64,000 bases of DNA from Fen-1273 sp035516035 (GTDB lineage: Bacteria > Bacteroidota > Ignavibacteria > UBA10030 > UBA6906): positions 1-64,000 of the forward strand of contig DATJAS010000050.1 of the NCBI GenBank assembly GCA_035516035.1. Direction: 5' to 3'. A program made the position numbers and the translations under genes. Below the pieces are notes generated by a model. The model was not told where the DNA came from and made no database searches. It saw only the letters and a program-made list of their open reading frames with translations. Shown here one piece after another: positions 27,789 through 35,014 of this stretch (its first letter is position 1; each line of letters starts with the position of its first letter).

Positions 27789-28136
27789 ATGCCTCGTTCG
27801 CAGAATAAGGTTGCCTCCCACCGCCGTCGCAAGCGCATTCTGGCGCAGGCGAAAGGCTACTGGGGTGCGAGAAGCAAAGTCCTGACGGTCGCCAAGCACC
27901 ACGTCGACAAGGGCATGCAGTACGCCTACCGCGACCGCAGGACGAAGAAACGGACGTTCCGCCAGCTCTGGATCGCGCGCATCAACGCCGCGGCCCGGCT
28001 CCACGGGACGACCTACTCCCGGCTCGTCGCCGGATTGAACAGGAAGGACGTCGACATCAACCGCAAGATGCTGGCGGATCTCGCCGTCACGCATCCCGAC
28101 GCGTTCGCGGAGGTGGTGAAGTTCGCCCTCGCGTAA
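27789..28136 (+). CDS. rplT: Ribosomal protein L20
   Basis: 115 residues. Basic N-terminal tail (NKVASHRRRKRILAQAKGYWGARSK), then RDRRTKKRTFRQLWIARINAA and YSRLVAGL. L20 nucleates early 50S assembly and in several bacteria represses its own operon. The 66-base gap before it holds three CCGCGG palindromes (27726-27755) that could fold, but a mimic of the L20 site is not evident. Confidence 0.97.
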   Translation: MPRSQNKVASHRRRKRILAQAKGYWGARSKVLTVAKHHVDKGMQYAYRDRRTKKRTFRQLWIARINAAARLHGTTYSRLVAGLNRKDVDINRKMLADLAVTHPDAFAEVVKFALA

Positions 28137-28148
28137 TCCGATCAACCT

Positions 28149-28198
28149 CTTCCCATCGGTGAGCGCGGGGGGACAACCCCCGGGCCGCTGATGGGAAG
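28149..28198 (+). terminator. Strong hairpin between rplT and pheS
   Basis: CTTCCCATC (28149-28157) pairs with GATGGGAAG (28190-28198), enclosing AGCG/CGCT and GGGGG/CCCCC stems. ATCTATTT follows, a weak T-tract. Partial terminator or pheST attenuator. Confidence 0.55.
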
Positions 28199-28218
28199 AT
28201 CTATTTCCGGCATTCCCC

Positions 28219-29229
28219 ATGCACTCCGACATCAGCCGAGTCCGCGCCGAGGCGCAGGCCGCCGCCGGCGCCATCACGGACGACAGGTCGCTCGAAGAAT
28301 TCCGCGTCAGGTTCCTCGCCCGCAAAGGGCTGGTCGCGTCGCTGTTTGAGAAGCTCAGGGACGCCGCGCCCGCGGACCGTCCAGCCCTGGGGCGGCTCCT
28401 GAACGAGCTCAGGGCCGACGTCCAGCGCGCTCACGACGAGCGCGCGGCCGTCCTCGCCTCCGGGAGGCCGGCCGCCCAGGCGGGGCCGGACCTGTCGCTC
28501 CCGGGACGGCGGGGCCTCCTGGGGACGCGCCACCCCCTCACGCAGACGCTGGACGAGATCAAGGAGATTTTCGTGTCGATGGGGTTCGGGATTGCCGACG
28601 GGCCCGAGATCGAGGACGACTACCACAATTTCGGGGCGCTCAATTTTCCGCCCGACCACCCCGCGCGCGACACGCAGGACACGTTCTTCCTGGGCCGGGG
28701 CGCTCTCCTCAGGACCCACACCTCCCCGGTCCAGATCCGGGTGATGGAGACGCACCGTCCGCCGCTCCGCGTAATCATGCCCGGGCGGGTCTACCGCAAC
28801 GAAGCCGTCAGCGCGCGGAGCTACTGCATGTTTCACCAGGTGGAAGGGCTCTGCGTCGACAGGCAGGTGACGTTCAGCGACCTGAAAGGGACGCTGATCG
28901 AGTTCATCAGGAGGTTCTACGGCGCGAACCTGAAGTACAGGTTCCGCCCCACGTTTTTCCCCTTCACCGAGCCGAGCGCGGACATTTACATCAGCTGCTT
29001 CATCTGCGGCGGGAAGGGATGCCGGCTCTGCAAGCAGAGCGGCTGGCTGGAAATCCTGGGGTGCGGGATGGTGGATCCGAACGTCTTCCGCTCCGTGGGA
29101 TACGACAGCGAGGAATACTCGGGGTACGCCTTCGGCATGGGGATCGACCGCGTGGCGATGCTGCGCTACGGGATCGACGACATCCGCCTCTTTTTCGACA
29201 ACGACGTCCGCTTCCTTAACCAGTTCTGA
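28219..29229 (+). CDS. pheS: Phenylalanine--tRNA ligase alpha subunit
   Basis: 336 residues. N-terminal coiled coil, then the class II core with HPLTQTLDEIKEIFVSMGF, LRTHTSPVQIRVM, RVYRNEAVSARSYCMFHQVEGL and the motif 3 stretch YAFGMGIDRVAMLRYGIDDIR. A Cys-rich insert (CFICGGKGCRLC) looks like a zinc knuckle. No SD is evident at ATG 28219. pheT follows after two bases. Confidence 0.96.
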   Translation: MHSDISRVRAEAQAAAGAITDDRSLEEFRVRFLARKGLVASLFEKLRDAAPADRPALGRLLNELRADVQRAHDERAAVLASGRPAAQAGPDLSLPGRRGLLGTRHPLTQTLDEIKEIFVSMGFGIADGPEIEDDYHNFGALNFPPDHPARDTQDTFFLGRGALLRTHTSPVQIRVMETHRPPLRVIMPGRVYRNEAVSARSYCMFHQVEGLCVDRQVTFSDLKGTLIEFIRRFYGANLKYRFRPTFFPFTEPSADIYISCFICGGKGCRLCKQSGWLEILGCGMVDPNVFRSVGYDSEEYSGYAFGMGIDRVAMLRYGIDDIRLFFDNDVRFLNQF

Positions 29230-29231
29230 TC

Positions 29232-31652
29232 ATGAGAATCCTCGAGCGGTGGCTCAGGCAGTACATCGATTTCGACATTCCCCCCGCGGAGCTGGCCGAA
29301 CGCCTGACGATGCTCGGCCTGGAATTCGAGAGCGTCCGGCGCCTCGACGAGGCCTACAACGGGTTCGTGGTGGGGGAGGTGCTCGCAAAGGAGAAACACC
29401 CGAAGGCGGACCGCCTCTCGGTCTGCACGGTGGGGATCGGCAGGGAGACGCTCCAGATCGTGTGCGGGGGCCCCAACGTGGCGCAGGGGCAGAAGGTCCC
29501 CGTGGGACTCATCGGGGCGACCGTGCCCCGCAACCAGCACGACCCCTCCGGCGGGCCGTTCGTCCTCTCCCGCGTGACGATCCGGGGAGTGGAATCCTCG
29601 GGCATGATCTGCTCGGAATACGAGCTCCACATGGGAAGCGACGCCGACGGGATCATGGTCCTCGACCGGGATGCGAAGCCGGGCGAGCCGCTTGCCGCCT
29701 ACTTCGGCCTCGACGACGTGGCGTTCGACCTGGAGATCACGCCGAACCGCCCCGACTGGCTGAGCCACATCGGCGTGGCGAGGGAGATCGCGATCCTCAC
29801 CCGGACCGGGGTGCGCATGCCGGCGGTGAAACTGAAGGAATCGGCCGAGCCCGTGGGCAAGCATCTTTCGGTGACCGTGGAAGACGCCGGTCTCTGTCCC
29901 CGCTTCGCCGCGCGGATGATCACCGGGGTCACGATCGGTCCTTCGCCGCGGTGGTTGCAGAACGCGCTGCGGAACGCGGGGCTCCGTCCGCGCAACAACG
30001 TGGTCGACATCACCAACTACGTGATGTACGAATGCGGGCAGCCGCTCCACGCGTTCGATCACGCGCTCCTGAAGGGGGGCGCAATCCGCGTCCGCGCGGC
30101 CCGGGGGGGGACGCGCTTCACCACGCTCGACGGGCACGAGCATGCGCTCCCCGAGGGGACCGTGATGGTCTGCGACGCGGAACGGGAAGTCTCGATCGCG
30201 GGCGTGATGGGGGGGGCCAACTCGGAAATCGGGGACTCGACGCGCGACGTCGTCCTGGAAGCCGCCTGCTGGAACCCCGCTTCCATCCGCCGCACCGCGC
30301 GGTCGCTGGGGATCAGCACAGACGCATCCATGCGGTTCGAGCGCGGGGCGGACCCGAACGGCGTACGGTTTGCCCTCGACCGGGCGGCGCAGCTCGTCGT
30401 GGAGCTGGCCCGGGGCACGCTCCTGAAGGGATGCCTGGACGTCTACCCGAAGAAGATCAGGGAGCGGAGCGTGCCGCTCCGGTTCTCCCGTGTCAACCGG
30501 ATACTGGGAACGAAACTGAAGAAGCCGGAGATCATCGCCGACCTGGCGCTGATCGGCATCACGCAGTCGTCGGCAGGGACCGATGCCTCGAAATTCCGCG
30601 TGCCGACGTACCGGGTGGACGTGGAACGGGAGATCGACCTTATCGAGGAAGTGGCCCGCGTCCACGGGTACGACAGGATTGCACCCGGGGAATCGGCCAG
30701 CGTGAGCACATCCCAGCAGTTCCCGATCTCCTCCCCCCGCGACGGCGTGCGCAGCGCGCTCATCGGCAGGGGGTATCACGAGGCGATCACCAACTCCATG
30801 CTGAGCCTGAAGCGCGCCCGGCTGGGCGGGAGCACGCCTGTGGAGATCGGCAATCCCCAGAACCAGGAGATGGGAGCCCTCAGGACGGGGCTCCTGGCCG
30901 GCCTCCTGGAAGTCGTTGCCAGGAACCAGAACGCGGGGAATCCCGACCTCCGGCTGTTCGAGATCGGTCGCGTCTTCAGCGTGGACGAGACCGGGACGCC
31001 GCACGCGGTGGAGAATTTCCTTGAACGGGAGATGGTGTGTCTCGTCCTGACAGGGAGTTCCGCTCCCGTCCACTGGAGCTCCCCGAAGAGGGAAGCGGAT
31101 CTCTTTGACATCAAGGGAGATATCGAGTTCCTGCTGGCCAAGTTCGCTCTTGACAAAAGTCGGTTTATTTCTTATTCTACCAGCAATGGTTTAACTGAGC
31201 GCCCGCTAGCTATTGAAATTCAAGGGAGTAACGCGGGTTATCTCGGTCCGGTCAGGGGAGACGTGCTGGCGGAGTTCCGCATCGAGCGGCCGGTCTTCGC
31301 CGCCGAGCTCGACATTGCGGTGCTCGGCACGAGTGCTCCCAGGGTGTACGTCCCGCTCCCCCGCTTCCCGCGCGTGAGGCGGGACGTTGCGTTCACTGTT
31401 GACGCGGGAATCCCGGCAGAGGATCTTGAACGGACGCTGCGGGATTCGGCGAGTGAACTCCTCCGGTCGGTGGACGTGTTCGATGTCTACGAAGGAGAGC
31501 AGCTCCCCGGAGGGAAAAAGAGCATCGCGTTCACGCTCGAGTTCATGTCGCTCGAAAAGACGCTGACTGACGCCGAGATCGAGACGGAGGTCGGCCGCGT
31601 CGTTGCGGGCGTCGGGAAAGCTCACGGCGCCGTGTTGCGGAGCATGCGCTAA
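29232..31652 (+). CDS. pheT: Phenylalanine--tRNA ligase beta subunit
   Basis: 806 residues with the full PheT set: tRNA-binding domain (VGEVLAKEKHPKADRLSVC), B3/4 editing domain with RNNVVDITNYVMYECGQPLHAFD, B5 domain, catalytic-like core and C-terminal ferredoxin-fold anticodon-binding domain (PLPRFPRVRRDVAFTVD). Bases from about 31141 to 31235 are clearly AT-richer and use codons such as TTT, TCT, TTA and CTA that neighbours avoid. The protein stays intact there, and the patch contains a promoter match. Confidence 0.96.
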   Translation: MRILERWLRQYIDFDIPPAELAERLTMLGLEFESVRRLDEAYNGFVVGEVLAKEKHPKADRLSVCTVGIGRETLQIVCGGPNVAQGQKVPVGLIGATVPRNQHDPSGGPFVLSRVTIRGVESSGMICSEYELHMGSDADGIMVLDRDAKPGEPLAAYFGLDDVAFDLEITPNRPDWLSHIGVAREIAILTRTGVRMPAVKLKESAEPVGKHLSVTVEDAGLCPRFAARMITGVTIGPSPRWLQNALRNAGLRPRNNVVDITNYVMYECGQPLHAFDHALLKGGAIRVRAARGGTRFTTLDGHEHALPEGTVMVCDAEREVSIAGVMGGANSEIGDSTRDVVLEAACWNPASIRRTARSLGISTDASMRFERGADPNGVRFALDRAAQLVVELARGTLLKGCLDVYPKKIRERSVPLRFSRVNRILGTKLKKPEIIADLALIGITQSSAGTDASKFRVPTYRVDVEREIDLIEEVARVHGYDRIAPGESASVSTSQQFPISSPRDGVRSALIGRGYHEAITNSMLSLKRARLGGSTPVEIGNPQNQEMGALRTGLLAGLLEVVARNQNAGNPDLRLFEIGRVFSVDETGTPHAVENFLEREMVCLVLTGSSAPVHWSSPKREADLFDIKGDIEFLLAKFALDKSRFISYSTSNGLTERPLAIEIQGSNAGYLGPVRGDVLAEFRIERPVFAAELDIAVLGTSAPRVYVPLPRFPRVRRDVAFTVDAGIPAEDLERTLRDSASELLRSVDVFDVYEGEQLPGGKKSIAFTLEFMSLEKTLTDAEIETEVGRVVAGVGKAHGAVLRSMR
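31150..31178 (+). promoter_or_regulatory. Promoter inside pheT
   Basis: TTGACA (31150-31155), 17 bases, TATTCT (31173-31178), in an AT-rich patch of the coding region. It faces the coiled-coil gene, zapA and the RNA downstream. Confidence 0.6.
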
Positions 31653-31668
31653 CGATCCGGGGTCACAT

Positions 31669-32001
31669 GTGAGCAACAGCGTTGATCCTCAGGCTGTCGA
31701 CGAGAGCCCCCGCCCCGCCGAGGACGTGAGATCGGTGGAGGGGAGCGTCAGGGCGCTCTGGGAAAGCGCACGCCGTGCGGCCGAGATGATCGCTGGCCTG
31801 CGGCAGGAACGGCAGGCCCTGCAGGAACAGGTTGCCCGGCTCGAGAAGGAGCTGCAGCAGGCCAGGGGTGAATCAGTGCAACTCAGAAAACAGGCGTCGG
31901 AGCAGACAAAGGAGGGAGGAGCCAGTATCGCCGGCGGAGATCGCGATCTCCTCGCGGCGAAAATCAGAGACCTGATCGCGAAACTGGACGCGTACCTGTG
32001 A
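31669..32001 (+). CDS. Short coiled-coil protein before zapA
   Basis: 110 residues. An acidic, unstructured N-terminus leads to a coiled coil (about 25-75, rich in Q, E and R: RQERQALQEQVARLEKELQQ) and a final amphipathic helix (LLAAKIRDLIAKLDAYL). The start is probably GTG 31669, 17 bases after pheT; upstream codons overlap pheT. The heptad-rich fold beside zapA suggests a ZapB-like division partner or FtsZ-ring accessory protein. That is context only; no family is recognised. Confidence 0.65.
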   Translation: MSNSVDPQAVDESPRPAEDVRSVEGSVRALWESARRAAEMIAGLRQERQALQEQVARLEKELQQARGESVQLRKQASEQTKEGGASIAGGDRDLLAAKIRDLIAKLDAYL

Positions 32002-32047
32002 ACAGGCGGGGCGCGCCCTGTCCCCGTGGGACGGCTGGTGAACCAGG

Positions 32048-32362
32048 ATGGAGTGGTACACGCCGCAGATGAACACCGACAAGAAAAGCATCAAGGTCAG
32101 GATATTCGGTTCGGAGTACCCGCTGCGCGGCGAGAGCGAGGATTTCACGCGCAGGGTGGCGACGTACGTGGACGAAATGATCAACACGATCCACGCGAAG
32201 CTGCCCGAGCAGCCGACGCTCACCGTGGCGGTGCTCTCCGCGTTAAACATCACGGAGGATCTCTTCAAGGAGCGGGAAAAGGTGCGCACCATGACCGCTC
32301 TCCTGGAGGGGGAACTCGGCAAGGTCACGCATTACCTGGACAACGCACTCCGGGAGGTGTGA
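32048..32362 (+). CDS. zapA: Cell division protein ZapA
   Basis: 104 residues. The ZapA head has KSIKVRIFGSEYPLRGESEDFTRRVATYVDEMINTI, followed by the TVAVLSALNITEDLF region and a long C-terminal coiled coil. ZapA cross-links FtsZ filaments. ATG 32048 has CCAGG just upstream; ATG 32069 is a possible later start matching the core domain. An RNA-like region follows. Confidence 0.85.
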   Translation: MEWYTPQMNTDKKSIKVRIFGSEYPLRGESEDFTRRVATYVDEMINTIHAKLPEQPTLTVAVLSALNITEDLFKEREKVRTMTALLEGELGKVTHYLDNALREV

Positions 32363-32404
32363 TCTGTCCGTGCGCGTGTGTCGCTGTTCTTTGCATCTCG
32401 GTTC

Positions 32405-32434
32405 CTGACGGTTCCGGATTTTCCGCACCGTCAG
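32405..32434 (+). promoter_or_regulatory. Hairpin after zapA
   Basis: CTGACGGT (32405-32412) pairs exactly with ACCGTCAG (32427-32434), with CGG/CCG inside the loop. No T-tract follows, so it is not a classical terminator. It may end or protect the zapA message. Confidence 0.45.
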
Positions 32435-32445
32435 TCGTCTCACAC

Positions 32446-32628
32446 ACATTATAAAGAACCAACATTTTTATAATGGGAGCCCGGCTCTCGGGCGTCGATT
32501 ACATGCCTCATCCCGCGCAAGCGGGATTCTTGCGATGACCTCCCGCTGAAAGGCGGGACGAGCGAGAGGGTGGAAGTAAAAGACGTCCAGGCGAGCACCC
32601 ACTGTGTTGGAAGGGTTCTTTCATAAGT
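32446..32628 (+). ncRNA. ssrS: Structured RNA between zapA and rny, candidate 6S RNA
   Basis: The 336 bases between zapA and rny hold no convincing gene. About 183 bases fold as one rod. The outer stem joins TTATAAAGAACC and AACA (32449-32465) with TGTT and GGTTCTTTCATAA further on (32603-32626). The next stem joins GGGCGTC (32489-32495) with GACGTCC. Inside are hairpins CCCGC-GCAA-GCGGG, closed by TCATC/GATGA, and CCCGC/GCGGG. Size, rod shape with a bubble and position beside zapA fit 6S RNA, the RNA polymerase decoy. I cannot confirm the family by alignment. Confidence 0.45.
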
Positions 32629-32651
32629 GCCTTTTCTTTGAGACGATTGAC

Positions 32652-32678
32652 GCGTGCGGATTTTTTTTGTCCGCGCGC
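32652..32678 (+). promoter_or_regulatory. Hairpin with a U8 loop before rny
   Basis: GCGTGCGGA (32652-32660) pairs with TCCGCGCGC (32670-32678). The loop is eight T plus G. It lies 11 bases before the rny SD (GGAGG, 32690-32694) and may modulate rny translation. Confidence 0.5.
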
Positions 32679-32698
32679 ACCGAGAATGCGGAGGCAGT

Positions 32699-34261
32699 AT
32701 GCAATCTGAGATCGTCATTCCCCTGGTACTCCTCGCCTGCGGTATCACGTTCGCCCTCGGCTGGTTCCTGAACGCCCGCTCCGGCCACAACAAGGTCAAT
32801 TCCGCCAGGGAAGCCGCCCGCAAGGTGCTCGCCGACGCCGAAAAGGAGGCGGAGACGGTGAAGCGGGAGAAGCTCCTGGAGGTCAAGGACGAATGGTACC
32901 AGAAGAAAAAGGAGTTTGACGCCGACGTCCAGAGCAAGCGGTCGAAGCTCCAGGCGCAGGAGAAGGCCCTCGAGACGAGGGAAGAAAACATCGACCGGAA
33001 GGTGGAGCTGCTCGGCAAGAAGGAGCGCGAGCAGGGAAACCTGAAGCGCGCGCTGGACGAGCAGTCGCGCTCCGTGGATGCCAGGCAAACGGAGCTGGAG
33101 CGCCTGATCCAGGAGGAAAACCTCCGCCTGGAGCGGGCTTCCGGGCTCTCGCACGACGAGGCCAAGCGCATCCTGATGGAGAACCTGGCCAACGAGGCGC
33201 GCGCGGAAGCGGCCCGGATGCTCAAGGAGATCCGCGACAAGGCCCGCGACGAGGCGAAACGGGAGGCCCAGAAGCTGATCGTGCAGGCCATCCAGCGAAC
33301 GGCCGCGGACCATTCGGTGGAGACCACGGTGAGCGTCCTGAACATCCAGAGCGACGAGATGAAGGGGCGCATCATCGGGCGGGAGGGGCGCAACATCCGC
33401 GCGTTCGAGGCGGCCACCGGCGTCGACGTCATTGTCGACGACACACCGGAGGCCGTCATCCTCTCGGCGTTCGATCCGTTCCGGCGCGAGGTGGCGCGGA
33501 TTTCGCTGGAACGGCTGATCGCCGACGGGAGGATCCACCCCGCGCGCATCGAGGAGGTGGTGGAAAAGGTGCGGGGGGAACTGGAGGAGGAGGTCCTCAA
33601 GATCGGCGAGAACACGCTGCTGGAGGTGGGGCTCCACGGGGCGCACAACGAGATCCTGAGGCTGGTCGGGCGCATGAAATACCGATCCAGCTACGGGCAG
33701 AACATGCTCCAGCACAGCATCGAGGTCGCGTTCCTCACCGGGATGATGGCGAGCGAACTGCGGCTGGACGCAAACCTGGCGAAGAGGGCGGGCCTCTTCC
33801 ACGACATCGGGAAATGCGTCGACAAGTCGATGGAGGGACCCCACGCTCTGCTGGGGTACGAGGTGGCGAAGAAATTCGGGGAGCACCCGCTGGTGGCCAA
33901 CGCGATCGGTTCACACCACGACGACATCCCGATGGAGTCTCCCATTGCCCCCCTGGTGCAGGCGGCCGACGCGATCAGCGGGGCCCGCCCGGGAGCCCGC
34001 CGCGAGTCGGTGGAAGGCTACATCAAGCGCCTGGAGAAGCTGGAGGCGTTCGCGCAGTCGTTCCAGGGAGTGGCCAAGACGTACGCCATACAGGCCGGTC
34101 GCGAGGTGCGCGTGGTGGTCGAGCAGGAAAAGGTTGACGACGCGATGGCCGACCAGCTCGCCCACGACATCTCCGCGAAGATCGAGGCGGAGATGGAATA
34201 CCCGGGTCAGATCAAGGTGACGGTGATCAGGGAGTACCGCTCTGTCTCCTATGCCAAGTGA
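32699..34261 (+). CDS. rny: Ribonuclease Y
   Basis: 520 residues, normal RNase Y length. N-terminal membrane anchor (IVIPLVLLACGITFALGWFL), long charged coiled coil (about 30-200), KH domain (MKGRIIGREGRNIRAFEAATGVDVIVDDTPEAVILSAFDP) and HD domain with metal ligands in the FHDIGK and IGSHHDD motifs. It starts mRNA decay by endonucleolytic cuts at the membrane. ATG 32699 follows a strong GGAGG; an upstream in-frame ATG (32654) lies in the U8 hairpin. It overlaps coaE by 11 bases. Confidence 0.96.
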   Translation: MQSEIVIPLVLLACGITFALGWFLNARSGHNKVNSAREAARKVLADAEKEAETVKREKLLEVKDEWYQKKKEFDADVQSKRSKLQAQEKALETREENIDRKVELLGKKEREQGNLKRALDEQSRSVDARQTELERLIQEENLRLERASGLSHDEAKRILMENLANEARAEAARMLKEIRDKARDEAKREAQKLIVQAIQRTAADHSVETTVSVLNIQSDEMKGRIIGREGRNIRAFEAATGVDVIVDDTPEAVILSAFDPFRREVARISLERLIADGRIHPARIEEVVEKVRGELEEEVLKIGENTLLEVGLHGAHNEILRLVGRMKYRSSYGQNMLQHSIEVAFLTGMMASELRLDANLAKRAGLFHDIGKCVDKSMEGPHALLGYEVAKKFGEHPLVANAIGSHHDDIPMESPIAPLVQAADAISGARPGARRESVEGYIKRLEKLEAFAQSFQGVAKTYAIQAGREVRVVVEQEKVDDAMADQLAHDISAKIEAEMEYPGQIKVTVIREYRSVSYAK

Positions 34262-34883
34262 GCGGGTCCCCCTGGTCGGCGTGACGGGAGGGATCGGCAG
34301 CGGCAAGAGCGAAGTCTGCAGGATCCTCTCCCGGCTCGGGCGGACGGTGATCGCGGCCGACGAGCTGGCGCGCGGGCTGACGGAGCGCGACGCGTCGGTG
34401 CGGGAGGAGATCGCGCGGGAGTTCGGCGCGGAGATATTCGGCCCCTCAGGCGAGCTGCGCCGGGGAGAGCTCGCGCGCGTCGTGTTCGCCAGCCCTCCCC
34501 GGCTCCGCGCGCTGAACGCGATCGTCCATCCGGGCGTGTTCCGAGCGATCGAGACGGCCCTCGCACGCCTTCCCGCCGCATCCCGCAGCCCCTATGCCGT
34601 GGTCGAGGCGGCGCTCGTGTTCGAATCGGGCATGGACGAGCGGCTGGATGCGACGATACTGGTCAGGGCCCCGGAGGAACTGCGCATGGAGCGGGTGATG
34701 TCGCGGAGCGCGCTCTCGCGCGATGAGGTGAATGCCCGGATGCGCGCGCAGATCAGCCCGCAGGCGGCCGCGCGGAGGGCCGACTTCGTGATTGACAACG
34801 CCGGCACGCCGGCGGACCTGGAGCCCCGCGTGGTATTTGTCGACAGGGTACTCGCGCTCCGCTTCGGGCCGAAACGCCCATAA
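34251..34883 (+). CDS. coaE: Dephospho-CoA kinase
   Basis: 210 residues. P-loop GVTGGIGSGKSEVCRIL (about 10-26), ADELAR substrate motif, NAIVHPGVF and the lid region. Catalyses the last step of coenzyme A synthesis. It starts inside the end of rny, so the two are probably coupled. A terminator follows 19 bases after the stop. Confidence 0.95.
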   Translation: MPSERVPLVGVTGGIGSGKSEVCRILSRLGRTVIAADELARGLTERDASVREEIAREFGAEIFGPSGELRRGELARVVFASPPRLRALNAIVHPGVFRAIETALARLPAASRSPYAVVEAALVFESGMDERLDATILVRAPEELRMERVMSRSALSRDEVNARMRAQISPQAAARRADFVIDNAGTPADLEPRVVFVDRVLALRFGPKRP

Positions 34884-34902
34884 TCTCGCAGGATGCGACG
34901 GG

Positions 34903-34932
34903 AACCGCTTGATTGACGAAGCGGTTTTTTTT
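34903..34932 (+). terminator. coaE terminator
   Basis: AACCGCTT (34903-34910), loop GATTGACG, AAGCGGTT (34919-34926), then a run of T to 34932. It overlaps the next promoter. Confidence 0.85.
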
Positions 34933-34937
34933 ATATT
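34909..34937 (+). promoter_or_regulatory. Promoter of the outer-membrane protein gene, inside the terminator
   Basis: TTGATT (34909-34914) is in the terminator stem-loop. A 17-base spacer follows, then TATATT (34932-34937) at the end of the T-tract. Confidence 0.75.
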
Positions 34938-35014
34938 CGCACGTCCCCGGGCGCGTGACGTCCGCCCTTCCCCGTGTCGCATCGACGTCCACATTCACAA
35001 ACTCAGGAGGCACC

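Noticed and set aside
31141..31235. Horizontal transfer into pheT
   Set aside because: The patch is under 100 bases, in frame and conserved in protein; an embedded promoter explains it better.
32469..32474. TATAAT as a promoter for the zapA-rny RNA
   Set aside because: No -35 box at the right distance, and the hexamer falls inside the candidate RNA beyond its closing stem.
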